This document shows positions 28,213 through 37,099 of a stretch of DNA of 64,000 nt, in pieces. The notes beneath the pieces are model-generated. The model ran no database searches. It saw only the letters and a list, made by a program, of their open reading frames with translations, and was not told where the DNA came from. Position numbers and translations under genes: made by a program. Within the stretch, counting starts at the first letter, position 1; every line of letters starts with the position of its first letter. Origin of the DNA: CALCKU01 sp964571595 (GTDB lineage Bacteria; Pseudomonadota; Alphaproteobacteria; Caulobacterales; Maricaulaceae); the NCBI GenBank assembly GCA_964571595.1, contig CAZNCJ010000005.1:10996-74995 (forward strand), read 5' to 3'.

Positions 28213-28911
28213 TTAATATATCTCTACAGGGCTTTGGGCGGCTTTTTCAATAGCTTTGATATGGGTTTGGGCAGGTTGTGCCCCCTGAATAAGGATAGAG
28301 CCGTTATAAATAAAGCTGGGTACGCCGCTTATGCCAAGCCCGCGGAAATAGTCTATTTCTGCCATGATTTTATCGCTATCCTTATTTTGGGCGAGTAAAT
28401 CACTTACGATATCCGTATCCAGTCCGATCTCTTTTGCTATATCAATGATCACATCACTGTCTCCGACATCGCGTAAATCTTCAAAAAAGGCCTTAAATAA
28501 AGCTTCTGCGACAAGGTCGCCTTTATCTTGGCCCTGTGCCCATTTCATGAGGAGATGGGCTTTGAGCGTATTGGGGCGCATGGGTATGTCATTAAAACGG
28601 AATTTAATACCGGCTTCAGGCGCCGCCGCCTCTAAATGTTCGCGCATGGCTTTAAAGCGGTTATTTGGCCCGTTGCCAAATTTGGATTTCATATAATCCC
28701 TATAAGCCATACCTTCTGCGGGAACATTGGGATCAAGCATATAGGGCCGCCATGTCAGAGTGACTTTGGTTTTAGGGTCGTTTTTTTTGACCTCTTCTAA
28801 GGCTTGATGCAGATAGCGCGTCCCTAACCAGCACCACGGGCAGACTATATCCGAGACGATATCGACGTGAATAGTATCGGGCGAAGTTTGCGAGGATTTT
28901 TTACGAGCCAT
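28213..28911 (-). CDS. DsbA-family oxidoreductase, FrnE type
   Basis: The protein has 232 residues with no signal peptide, hence cytoplasmic. It has a thioredoxin fold with the redox pair CPWC (Cys24 and Cys27) in DIVCPWCWLGTRY, a helical insert, and the cis-Pro loop GISGVPSFI. FrnE-type proteins are disulfide isomerases or act in polyketide and stress chemistry. It is followed by the MAPEG gene after 30 bp. The function in this organism is unknown beyond thiol redox. Confidence 0.9.
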   Translation of the reverse strand: MARKKSSQTSPDTIHVDIVSDIVCPWCWLGTRYLHQALEEVKKNDPKTKVTLTWRPYMLDPNVPAEGMAYRDYMKSKFGNGPNNRFKAMREHLEAAAPEAGIKFRFNDIPMRPNTLKAHLLMKWAQGQDKGDLVAEALFKAFFEDLRDVGDSDVIIDIAKEIGLDTDIVSDLLAQNKDSDKIMAEIDYFRGLGISGVPSFIYNGSILIQGAQPAQTHIKAIEKAAQSPVEIY

Positions 28912-28935
28912 GTGAATACATAGCCCTTTGGAGGT

Positions 28936-28978
28936 CCTCTGTCTTTAAGAAATTATAACAAAACCTCAAAGACAGAGG
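28936..28978. repeat. Inverted repeat in the FrnE-MarR gap
   Basis: CCTCTGTCTTT (28936-28946) and AAAGACAGAGG (28968-28978) form a perfect 11-bp stem with a 21-base AT-rich loop, just upstream of the FrnE start. A second weaker inverted repeat, AACCCAA / TTGGGTT, follows near 29000-29030. The rest of the 282-bp gap shows nothing else. It could be a hairpin in the FrnE leader or the mark of a lost insertion. Confidence 0.55.
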
Positions 28979-29193
28979 AGGAGGAAGGGAAGTCTACAAC
29001 CCAATCTTTCGCCAACTGGAATGTTGGGTTCTCATATATGGCAAAAAGATAAAAAATTGTGTTTCATTGCCCCCTGCGCCCCAAGCGCCGCCCCATTGCG
29101 CTGATCTGAACTTGCAAATTTCTTGGTCATTGTCTGCACAAAATATGGCATGGTAGCTATTCGTAAGTTATGTCCGAGTTTTACGAGACTGCA

Positions 29194-29628
29194 TTAAGTC
29201 ACATTTGTTACCGATAATTCGAGAAATTTGATAACAGCCTCAATCTCGGACTGGCTCATATTTTTGACGAGCTTGTCATTGAAATCACGAAAGCTATTCA
29301 TGATCTTTTCGCGTTCAGACCATCCATCTGAGGTCAAATGTACATTTTTAGATCGTCGGTCATACAGATTGTTTTTACGGGTGAGCAATCCAGCTTTTTC
29401 CATTCGCGAAACAAGGCCGGATACGGCAGGGTTTTGGCGTCCAATACCACTGGCAAGATCCCCAAGGCTGCAATTATCATGATAGCCAAGATATATCAGC
29501 ACAGCAGCTTGAGCTGCGCTAATCTGGCTTGTGCGACCCAGATGGTCTTCTGCGGCTTTTGTGAGTTGCGCATGTGTTCGGTCGAAAAGAAAAAATAAAC
29601 GTCTGTCAACTGGGCGCGCTATGGCCAT
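29194..29628 (-). CDS. MarR-family transcriptional regulator
   Basis: The protein has 144 residues with a winged helix-turn-helix at about 40-105. The segment ISAAQAAVLIYLGYHDNCSLGDLASGIGRQNPAVSGLVSRMEKAGLL is the recognition core, and KNVHLTSDG is the wing. The target is unknown. It is transcribed alone between the FrnE gene and rnhA. Confidence 0.87.
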   Translation of the reverse strand: MAIARPVDRRLFFLFDRTHAQLTKAAEDHLGRTSQISAAQAAVLIYLGYHDNCSLGDLASGIGRQNPAVSGLVSRMEKAGLLTRKNNLYDRRSKNVHLTSDGWSEREKIMNSFRDFNDKLVKNMSQSEIEAVIKFLELSVTNVT

Positions 29629-29676
29629 ATAATCCTCTATTCGTTATATCAGTCAGATACTTAAAATCATATGTGA

Positions 29677-30123
29677 TTATGTCAGGTCCAGTGTCTCTAT
29701 GCCTTTGCGGGCAAGCGCATCTGCGCGCTCATTCCCCTCAATACCAGCATGCCCCTTCACCCATTTCCAGTCTATATTTAAACGCGCATTTAGAACGTCT
29801 AATTCCTGCCAAAGATCGGAATTTAGCACAGGCTTTTTATCCGACTTTTTCCATCCGCGCTTTTTCCACCCGATTATCCATTCCGTTATACCTTTAAGGA
29901 CATAGGTGCTGTCAGTCCAAAGCGTTATCGGCGCATCATATCCCGTTTTAATGGCTTCTAAGGCCTTGATCGTGGCCATGAGTTCCATGCGATTATTTGT
30001 GGTCTCAATCTGACCACCATAAAGCTCTTTTTCGGATTTTCCGTAAATTAATAAAGCACCCCAGCCACCGGGTCCCGGATTTCCGGAACATGCCCCGTCA
30101 GTATAGATAATCAGTTCCCTCAC
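29677..30123 (-). CDS. rnhA: Ribonuclease HI
   Basis: RNase HI cuts the RNA strand of RNA-DNA hybrids. It has 148 residues and the four metal-binding acids are present: Asp9 (YTDGACSGNPG), Glu47 (NNRMELMA), Asp71 (WTDSTYV) and Asp135 (NERADALA), with His124 in KGHAG. The basic WKKRGWKKSDKKP handle of the E. coli type is retained. It follows ispH by 52 bp. Confidence 0.96.
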   Translation of the reverse strand: MRELIIYTDGACSGNPGPGGWGALLIYGKSEKELYGGQIETTNNRMELMATIKALEAIKTGYDAPITLWTDSTYVLKGITEWIIGWKKRGWKKSDKKPVLNSDLWQELDVLNARLNIDWKWVKGHAGIEGNERADALARKGIETLDLT

Positions 30124-30175
30124 GTCGTCTCTATCTTAGACATTCTGCATTATCGGATAATCTGCATATGGGCGC

Positions 30176-31156
30176 CTATGAAGCTTCGCGTAAGAGGCGG
30201 GGTAAACGGAAAATAACTTCTTCCTTTGTGACTTCGACCTCTTTCATCACCAAAGTATATTTTGAGCGCAGTGCCGCTATAACACCGTCTGTGAGATATT
30301 CCGGTGCGCTAGCGCCCGCAGATAGGCCAATAGTCCCAGCTTTTTCGATCTCGTCCCAATCTAATTTATCTGCGCTGGAGATTAGGATAGCGTGATTAGC
30401 TCCGGCCTTAGCCCCCACTTCAACAAGACGTTTGGAGTTAGAGGAGTTCGGGGCACCAATAACGAGGAGAAGGTCACATTCCTCGGCGATAGCTTTGACC
30501 GCCATTTGCCGATTTGTCGTCGCATAACAAATATCTTCTTTATAGGGCAGGGCAATATTTGGAAAACGGGACTTTAAAATATCTATCATGGACTTGGTAT
30601 CATCCACAGACAGTGTGGTCTGTGTGACAAGTGCCAGATTATTTGCATCTTGGGGGTTAAAGTTCAAAGCGTCTTCTTCAGTTTCGATCAGGGTTATCGC
30701 ACCCTCTTCCAACTGCCCCATTGTGCCAATAACTTCTGGATGTCCGGCATGTCCTATCAATAAAATATGATGACCGTTCAGATGATGTTTTTCGGCCTCG
30801 ACATGGACTTTGGACACTAACGGGCATGTCGCATCCAGAAATGTCATTTCACGTGCAATCGCGGCTTTGGGCACAGATTTGGGTACGCCGTGCGCAGAAA
30901 AGACAACCGGACGGTCATCTGGACATTCTTCGAGTTCTTCGACAAATATAGCGCCTAAATCTTCGAGGCGTTCAACCACATGGCGATTATGTACAATTTC
31001 GTGGCGAACATAGACAGGCGTGCCAAATTTTTCGATAGATTGCTCGACAATTTGTATGGCACGGTCCACACCTGCGCAAAATCCACGTGGGGATGCCAAG
31101 AGCAGAGTTTTTTCCGGTAAGACGTCTTCAGGGCTTTTTAAAACCGCGTTTGACAT
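30176..31156 (-). CDS. ispH: 4-hydroxy-3-methylbut-2-enyl diphosphate reductase
   Basis: IspH is the last enzyme of the MEP isoprenoid pathway, making IPP and DMAPP. It has 326 residues from ATG 31156, which is preceded by GAGGAG at the right distance; an in-frame start at 31186 lies upstream of that site. The three iron-sulfur cysteines are in SPRGFCAGVDRA (Cys27), LDATCPLVSKVH and EDICYATTNRQ. HEIVHNRHVV and GAPNSSNSKRLVEV bind the diphosphate. It is followed by rnhA. Confidence 0.96.
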   Translation of the reverse strand: MSNAVLKSPEDVLPEKTLLLASPRGFCAGVDRAIQIVEQSIEKFGTPVYVRHEIVHNRHVVERLEDLGAIFVEELEECPDDRPVVFSAHGVPKSVPKAAIAREMTFLDATCPLVSKVHVEAEKHHLNGHHILLIGHAGHPEVIGTMGQLEEGAITLIETEEDALNFNPQDANNLALVTQTTLSVDDTKSMIDILKSRFPNIALPYKEDICYATTNRQMAVKAIAEECDLLLVIGAPNSSNSKRLVEVGAKAGANHAILISSADKLDWDEIEKAGTIGLSAGASAPEYLTDGVIAALRSKYTLVMKEVEVTKEEVIFRLPRLLREAS

Positions 31157-31295
31157 TAAAATCTCCTCATGGGGCGAGACTGGCATTGCAGCATTGAACT
31201 TAACTGGTTAAGACCCTTAACAGATACACCGCGTTTGGACTATAGTTTTCATCTGTTCTTCGCATTAAAAATATGATCAATTCAGGGAAATTATC

Positions 31296-31892
31296 ATGGC
31301 TTTAACATCAACATTCGCCCGCAAGCTCACTGCGAGCCTCATGATAGCCGGTTTTGCGCTATCTGCGTGTCAATCGACACAGGAGGTTTTACAGATTGGT
31401 GAGGGGGCTGAAAGAAACCCCGGACCCTGCCCGCGGGCTTTCTCCCTATATGATGCAGCGCGGATTGTCGATTTCGGCGGTCAGGCTGAGAGCTTTGCCA
31501 ACATACGTTTTACGGGCGAGATAAACAATGTCAGAAGCCTGTGCCGTTATGTGAGCAACAAGCCGATAAACAGTGATCTGGAACTTCAAATTTCATTAGG
31601 ACGTGGCCCTGCAGCCCAGCAATCCAGCGCAGTCTATGAATATTTTATCGCTGTGACGCGCAAAAATATAGGTGTCATCAATAAACAGGTCTTCCCGTTA
31701 AATGTCACATTTCCAGAGGGCAAAGATAGGGTCACGGTCACGGAGCGCATTGACGAAATTGTAATCCCGCGCGCAACCGAAACCACGTCGGGTGAGAACT
31801 TTGAAATCATTGTTGGGTTTGTTGTCACGGATAAGCAGCGCGCTTTTAATGCGGATGGCAAGCGGTTTCGTGTCTCAGCAGGCAAGTCCTAA
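31296..31892 (+). CDS. Putative outer-membrane lipoprotein, unknown function
   Basis: The protein has 198 residues. The signal peptide ends with the lipobox FALSAC|Q (Cys25). The mature part has Cys pairs (NPGPCPRAFSLYDAARIVDF, VRSLCRYV) and beta-rich stretches ending in FEIIVGFVV. Proteins of this layout recur in alphaproteobacteria without a known role. It ends 18 bp before argS and may share its promoter. Confidence 0.68.
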   Translation: MALTSTFARKLTASLMIAGFALSACQSTQEVLQIGEGAERNPGPCPRAFSLYDAARIVDFGGQAESFANIRFTGEINNVRSLCRYVSNKPINSDLELQISLGRGPAAQQSSAVYEYFIAVTRKNIGVINKQVFPLNVTFPEGKDRVTVTERIDEIVIPRATETTSGENFEIIVGFVVTDKQRAFNADGKRFRVSAGKS

Positions 31893-31910
31893 GTCTGATC
31901 TGGTTCATTT

Positions 31911-33698
31911 ATGAGCTCTATATTACAAAATCTGGACAGTGCATTCCGCGCGGCTTTTGAAGGCTTGGGCTTTCCGTCAGAAGCCGGAGCCGTGCGCGAA
32001 TCTGATCGTCCAGACTTGGCCCCTTTTCAATGTAACGGTGCGATGATGGCGGCGGGCATTTTAAAAAAACGTGGTGAGAAAGCCAATCCGCGCGAGATCG
32101 CCGCGAGCGTGGTGGAGAGCTTAAAAGACAACCCCGTCATAGCGGAACTGGAAATTGCTGGCCCCGGATTTATCAACATCTCTGTCACGCCGCAGGCGCT
32201 GACACAGCGTGCGCAGGCTCTTGCGAAGGATGACAGAACGGGGGCTTTAAAAATTCCGGCCCAAAATATCATGATTGATTACGGGGGGGCGAATGTTGCC
32301 AAACCCATGCATGTCGGACATTTACGCTCTGCTGTGATCGGGGAATGTCTCAAACGGCTTTTACGGTTTCGCGGCCATGATGTTACCGGGGATGTGCACC
32401 TAGGAGACTGGGGTTTGCAAATGGGCCATTTGATCTCTGAACTTGAAGACGAGCAGGCTGACCTACCATATTTTGACGAGAAAAAAACAGCGGATTATCC
32501 GGCGATATCACCTGTCACTATGGATGATCTGGCCCGCCTTTATCCCAATGCCAGCAACAAAGCGAAAGCGGACCCAGCGCGTATGGAACGCTCGCGTCTT
32601 GCGACAGCAGAATTACAATCCGGGCGGCCAGGCTACAGGGCTTTGCTGGATCATTTCATCGCCGTCTCGATAAAAGCCTTAAAGAAAGGCTATGGTGATC
32701 TGGGCGTAGAATTTGATCTCTGGAAGGGCGAAGCCTGTGTGGACCCGCTCATACCGGATATGATCGAGGACTTGAAAGCCAAAGGCATAACGCAAGAAGA
32801 TGATGGCGCCTTGATTATTCGGGTGGACGTGGAAAATGAAAAACAGGATATTCCGCCTGTCATGTTGCGGGCTTCCAGCGGTGCCGTGCTTTACCATACA
32901 ACGGATTTGGCGACACTGATTGACCGCAAAACCCAAAATAACCCTGATCTGATTTTATATGTCGTGGATCAAAGACAGGCTTTGCATTTCGAACAAGTCT
33001 TTCGGGCGGCGGTCAAAGCCGGCTGGTATGAGAAATCGCAAATGTTGCATCTGGGTTTTGGCACGATGAACGGTAAGGACGGCAAGCCTTTTAAAACGCG
33101 CGAAGGCGGTGTTTTGCGGCTCGAAGACCTTCTGGTTATGATGCAAGAGGCGGCGAAGGCGCGCTTAACAGAGGCCGGTATCGGGGCTGATTTCCCAAAA
33201 GAAGAACAAGACGATATTGCCAATAAGGTCGGGATAGCTGCACTTAAATTTGCCGATCTGCAAAATCAGCGCACAACCAATTATATATTTGACCCAGAGC
33301 GTTTCACGGCCTTTGAAGGCAAGACGGGGCCTTATCTTCTTTATGCAAATGTGCGTATTAAATCCATTTTACGGCGCGCAGCGGATGAAGGTGATGTGAA
33401 AGCTAAGCCAGAGGTGATTAATATTATTGAGCCCAGCGAGCAGCAATTAGTCTTGGCCCTTGACGGATTTGAGCGGGCCTTAAAAACGGCAAGCGAAAAA
33501 TACGCACCCCATATCTTATGCGATCACGTTTTTAAGCTCGCCCAGAGTTTTTCACGCTTCTACACAGACTGCCCGATATTAAAGCCCGGTACAGCTGATG
33601 AGCTTAAAGCCTCGCGCCTTGCCTTGGCGGAGCTGACATTACGACAGTTAAATCTGGGGTTAGCTATTATGGGCTTAGAGGCGCCCGAGCGCATGTAA
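31911..33698 (+). CDS. argS: Arginyl-tRNA synthetase
   Basis: This 595-residue class I enzyme charges tRNA-Arg. An N-terminal ArgS additional domain (about 1-110) precedes the catalytic core with HVGH (134-137) in ANVAKPMHVGHLRS. The KMSKS equivalent is degenerate, as is common for ArgRS (GKDGKPFKTREGG). The C-terminal DALR anticodon domain ends in LRQLNLGLAIMGLEAPERM. Its final codons are part of a 14-bp repeat. Confidence 0.96.
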   Translation: MSSILQNLDSAFRAAFEGLGFPSEAGAVRESDRPDLAPFQCNGAMMAAGILKKRGEKANPREIAASVVESLKDNPVIAELEIAGPGFINISVTPQALTQRAQALAKDDRTGALKIPAQNIMIDYGGANVAKPMHVGHLRSAVIGECLKRLLRFRGHDVTGDVHLGDWGLQMGHLISELEDEQADLPYFDEKKTADYPAISPVTMDDLARLYPNASNKAKADPARMERSRLATAELQSGRPGYRALLDHFIAVSIKALKKGYGDLGVEFDLWKGEACVDPLIPDMIEDLKAKGITQEDDGALIIRVDVENEKQDIPPVMLRASSGAVLYHTTDLATLIDRKTQNNPDLILYVVDQRQALHFEQVFRAAVKAGWYEKSQMLHLGFGTMNGKDGKPFKTREGGVLRLEDLLVMMQEAAKARLTEAGIGADFPKEEQDDIANKVGIAALKFADLQNQRTTNYIFDPERFTAFEGKTGPYLLYANVRIKSILRRAADEGDVKAKPEVINIIEPSEQQLVLALDGFERALKTASEKYAPHILCDHVFKLAQSFSRFYTDCPILKPGTADELKASRLALAELTLRQLNLGLAIMGLEAPERM

Positions 33699-33734
33699 CC
33701 CACATCATGTAACCCACATCATGTAACCCACATT
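33693..33734. repeat. 14-bp direct repeat, three copies, spanning the argS stop
   Basis: ATGTAACCCACATC is repeated at 33693, 33707 and 33721, the last with a T at the end. The first copy contains the final Met codon and the TAA of argS. The third runs into CCCAC-ATTAA-GTGGG, a small hairpin without a T-run, so the array may end the argS transcript only weakly. Confidence 0.85.
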
Positions 33735-33756
33735 AAGTGGGCTAATGCCTCATTGA

Positions 33757-35013
33757 TTATATAACGTAATTCTGATCAGTGATGGCCAAAAAGGCGGGCT
33801 TGGCATCGCCGTTGCGATCAAATAGCAAGGGGTGATTTGAACGAATTGCCGGATTACCATTTAGCCAACTATCCCCGTCAAGCACACCCCAAAAATTAAC
33901 GCTCTCAACTGAAGGCTTTAGAGCAAGTCCGTTAAAGAGGTCACGCATAAGCTGGGCTTGTTGGGCAAGTAAGGCTGGCGGCGGGTTAGGCCCCAGATCA
34001 GCCGCGCAATTTGTCCCTGTCTCAAAACATGATCCCGGGTCTTGATAAAAAGTTGTGTCCAGCTCGGTGACATGATTAATCAGGCCCGCAAAGAGATTAT
34101 CTACCGCGTCAATCGCGGCCATGGTTTCGGATATAGGTGTATCGAGACGCAAATGGAATTGATGCCCCACGCCGTCAATCGGCACACCGCGATTTTGCAA
34201 ACGCTGAACAATTTCGACCATCCAGGCACGCTTTATCGGATTTTCTGTCTCGTAATCACTTAAGAATAAAAGGGCGTCAGGGTCAGCCGCGCGCGCGGCC
34301 TGAAAAGCCCAGTCAATGTAATCTGCATTGCCAACGGCCTCGAACCAGGGTGTGGGGCGGTCAGGGCCAATGCCTTGATCACCTGCAAAAATGTCCACAG
34401 AGATCGCCTCATTGACGACATCCCATACTCTGACGCGGCCTCTAAAATGATCCATGACAGTCGTGATATAATCTTCAAGACGGGCGCGGATTTCTGTTCG
34501 ACTGCCTTGAAGGAAATAATCCGGCGTGGCTTCATGCCAAAGCAAAGCATGGCCGCGTACTTCCATATTATTTTCCAAGGCCCAATCGACAATACGGTCA
34601 GCCCCGGCAAAATTATACACGCCTTCTGTCGGCGCGATTTGGTCCATTTTTAATTCATATTCCGGTGTAATGACGTTAAATTGCGCGGCGGCAATTTGCG
34701 CGGATATATCATTAGTGTCTGATTGTGGACTGGAAAGAGCTGCCCCGATTGAGAAATTATTACGGAATGTATCGCGCAATAAACCGTCTACAATACCCGA
34801 TGTGGATGTTGCGGGAGGCGGAGGTGGCGGCGGAGCGACAGGCGGTGAGGCTGGCGGCGGTGTGGTCGAGAGAGCAGAGCTTGACGCGCTACTTCCTCCG
34901 CCTCCGCCGCAGGCCGTTAATAAGAAAGAGCTGGCACCCCCCAATAATTTTAAACGATCTCTGGCAGTAAATCCGACCATATCCCACATTCCTTTTATGT
35001 CTCTAAGGCTCAA
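33757..35013 (-). CDS. Endo-1,4-beta-xylanase, GH10 lipoprotein
   Basis: The protein has 418 residues. The N-terminus holds a basic segment, a hydrophobic stretch and a lipobox LLTAC|G (Cys35), then a Gly/Ser/Pro linker with a run of prolines (to about 72), so the enzyme is displayed on the cell envelope. The GH10 TIM barrel follows: GHALLWHEATPDYF, acid/base Glu202 in WDVVNEAIS, nucleophile Glu317 in HVTELDTTFY, and WGVLDGDSWL. GH10 enzymes cut xylan backbones. No other carbohydrate gene is near, so it stands alone, convergent to argS. Confidence 0.92.
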   Translation of the reverse strand: MSLRDIKGMWDMVGFTARDRLKLLGGASSFLLTACGGGGGSSASSSALSTTPPPASPPVAPPPPPPPATSTSGIVDGLLRDTFRNNFSIGAALSSPQSDTNDISAQIAAAQFNVITPEYELKMDQIAPTEGVYNFAGADRIVDWALENNMEVRGHALLWHEATPDYFLQGSRTEIRARLEDYITTVMDHFRGRVRVWDVVNEAISVDIFAGDQGIGPDRPTPWFEAVGNADYIDWAFQAARAADPDALLFLSDYETENPIKRAWMVEIVQRLQNRGVPIDGVGHQFHLRLDTPISETMAAIDAVDNLFAGLINHVTELDTTFYQDPGSCFETGTNCAADLGPNPPPALLAQQAQLMRDLFNGLALKPSVESVNFWGVLDGDSWLNGNPAIRSNHPLLFDRNGDAKPAFLAITDQNYVI

Positions 35014-35144
35014 AAAGGCTTGTCCGAGATGACTTCACTGAGCCCTCGATTGCCAAATTTCAAACATTTTCCCTTGTGAGGGGATAGAATAAAAAGCCTA
35101 ATATCCTATTGAAAATTGGGGTTAATATTTTTTTGATGTCTGTA

Positions 35145-35561
35145 TCAGCCTTGTTTGAAAGCCTGTTGCAGCATTTGCTGTTGTACTTGAACGGACTGGG
35201 CTGGCGCCTGAGCGTGAGCTTGAGCCTGTGGTTGGGCCTGTAGTTGAGCCTGTGGTTGGACTTGAGCTTGAGCTTGTAACTGGGCCTGTATTTGTGGTTG
35301 GGCCGCTACAGTTTTGGACGCGGCAGCTTCCATCCCTGTCCCGGGCGAAGCAATGGGGGCGTCAACACGGTTTTGTCCCGGATAAGGGCGCAAGCCTTTG
35401 GCGGCGTCCAGACATTCGGCATACATATTCAAAATGGCCGTGAGATTACGCTCTCCCCATACACCTTGACCCTTTAATTTATTTAAAAGATCAAAGGCGA
35501 CCTCGGCCTCAGACTTCCCTGAACCTGCGGCAGTAATATTTGTTGTTTCGGTATCTGACAT
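35145..35561 (-). CDS. Gln/Ala-rich low-complexity protein, unknown
   Basis: The protein has 138 residues. Residues 15-60 look folded and helical (SEAEVAFDLLNKLKGQGVWGERNLTAILNMYAECLDAAKGLRPY). From about 85 on it is almost only Gln, Ala and Val, in imperfect QAQ repeats. I recognise no family and see no signal peptide. The low-complexity tail is likely unstructured, and the underlying DNA is repetitive. It lies divergent from the glycine riboswitch. Confidence 0.55.
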   Translation of the reverse strand: MSDTETTNITAAGSGKSEAEVAFDLLNKLKGQGVWGERNLTAILNMYAECLDAAKGLRPYPGQNRVDAPIASPGTGMEAAASKTVAAQPQIQAQLQAQAQVQPQAQLQAQPQAQAHAQAPAQSVQVQQQMLQQAFKQG

Positions 35562-35701
35562 GACCTGACCTGTTTCATCCTGTTTTAATTTGAGGCGTTT
35601 CTATCAGAGCGAGATTAATGTTTCGTATGCAAAACCTATTTTGCACTCTAACAATTGACTCGACGAATTTATGGTGCATAAGAGAGCCATTCTTCCTCTA
35701 C

Positions 35702-35903
35702 GCGGGAGAGTGTTGCAAAGAGCCGAATAAAGGCCCGCAACCGCCGAAGGAGCAACCGCCACCGGAAACTCTCAGGCTTCAGGACCGCATAGAAGACAAA
35801 ACGCTGGAAAGCGGGTGATTTGGTGAAACGCCCCGCCGACGGAGTAAGCGATCAGGCCGGACATAAGTCCTGACGTGAATCTCTCAGGCCCTAAAGGACA
35901 GCG
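35702..35903 (+). promoter_or_regulatory. Tandem glycine riboswitch (two aptamers)
   Basis: This is the leader of the glycine cleavage operon. The first aptamer runs from GCGGGAGAG (35702) to GGACCGC (35788) and contains the conserved GCCGAAGGAGCAACCGCC core and ACTCTCAGGC. The second runs from CGCTGG (35802) to CAGCG (35903) and has GCCGACGGAG and ATCTCTCAGGCCC. The outer stems GCGG/CCGC and CGCTG/CAGCG pair. Glycine binding normally switches the downstream gcv genes on. The first start codon follows 34 bases after the second aptamer. Confidence 0.93.
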
Positions 35904-35936
35904 GGTGGCACAGAACGCGAAAGCGGGAGTGTGCCT

Positions 35937-37091
35937 ATGTCTTATCAACGGTCTGATGTTTTAAAACATACGCAATTACATGCAGAGCATGTCGCTTTGG
36001 GCGCAAAAATGGTGCCCTTTGCTGGCTATGATATGCCTGTGCAATATCCAATGGGTGTGCTCAAAGAACATTTGCACACACGTGAAAAAGCCGGGCTTTT
36101 TGATGTCTCGCATATGGGCCAATGTTTTATCTTTGCCCAAGACGGACGTTTTGAAACCGCGGCTAAGGCCTTGGAACTCCTCGTGCCTGCCGATATATCC
36201 TCGCTTGAGCCCGGTCAGCAAAAATATACGCAATTCTTAAATCCAAAGGGCGGCATATTAGATGATCTCATGGTCACAAGGTTGGGCTTTGCGGGCCAAA
36301 CCCATAAGCTCTATCTGGTGGTTAATGCCGGCTGTAAGGTCGATGACTTTATGCATATGGCGACCCATTTACCCCCCGGTATCACGCTTGATATTGCCGA
36401 TGATACCCTCTCTCTTATTGCCTTGCAGGGGCCTAATTCTGTTGAGGTCTTGTCTCAATTTAATCCGGCCGTGCGCGAGCTGGCCTTTATGCGCTCGGTT
36501 GATATTCCGCTCACCCCAACGATCTGGGCGCATGTTTCGCGCTCGGGCTATACGGGCGAGGACGGCTATGAAATTTCTATCAAACATGAAGACGTGAATG
36601 TCTTTGTCGAGGCGCTGCTTGCCCATGAGGATGTTGAAATGATCGGGCTGGGCGCACGTGATAGCTTGCGCCTTGAAGCCGGGCTTTGTCTTTACGGCCA
36701 CGATATTGATAAATCTGTTTCGCCCGTTGAAGCGGGATTAATTTGGTCCGTGCCAAAACACAGACGCGATGGGGATGCAGGCTATATGGGTGCCGCGCGT
36801 GTGGCCTCTGATCTGGCGGATAAAACCACGAAACGACGTGTGGGGATTTTGCCCGAAGGACGCGCGCCCGCCCGCGAACATACTGAGATTCAGGACTTAG
36901 ATGGCCAGACAATTGGCGAGATCACATCAGGTGGTTTTGGGCCAACTATTGGCGGGCCGGTTGCTATGGGATATGTCAGCCGCCCTTTCATAAAGCCGGG
37001 AACAAAAATTCAACTCATTGTCAGAGGAAAGCCGCGCCCTGCTACGGTCGTGAAATTACCCTTTGTGCCAAATAACTTTTACCGAGGATAG
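35937..37091 (+). CDS. gcvT: Glycine cleavage system T protein (aminomethyltransferase)
   Basis: GcvT transfers the methylene group from the lipoylated H protein to tetrahydrofolate and releases ammonia. It has 384 residues from ATG 35937, preceded by GGGAG at seven bases; a GTG at 35931 is too close to that site. Family blocks are PFAGYDMPVQYP, LFDVSHMGQ, SRSGYTGEDGYEI, GLGARDSLRLEAGLCLYG and the C-terminal barrel ending in PFVPNNFYRG. It is the first gene after the glycine riboswitch, and gcvH follows after eight bases. Confidence 0.96.
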   Translation: MSYQRSDVLKHTQLHAEHVALGAKMVPFAGYDMPVQYPMGVLKEHLHTREKAGLFDVSHMGQCFIFAQDGRFETAAKALELLVPADISSLEPGQQKYTQFLNPKGGILDDLMVTRLGFAGQTHKLYLVVNAGCKVDDFMHMATHLPPGITLDIADDTLSLIALQGPNSVEVLSQFNPAVRELAFMRSVDIPLTPTIWAHVSRSGYTGEDGYEISIKHEDVNVFVEALLAHEDVEMIGLGARDSLRLEAGLCLYGHDIDKSVSPVEAGLIWSVPKHRRDGDAGYMGAARVASDLADKTTKRRVGILPEGRAPAREHTEIQDLDGQTIGEITSGGFGPTIGGPVAMGYVSRPFIKPGTKIQLIVRGKPRPATVVKLPFVPNNFYRG

Positions 37092-37099
37092 GAGACCTT

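Noticed and set aside
31200..31220. CtrA-like TTAA cluster between ispH and the lipoprotein gene
   Set aside because: Spacings are 4 and 5 bases, not 7, so it does not meet the CtrA consensus.
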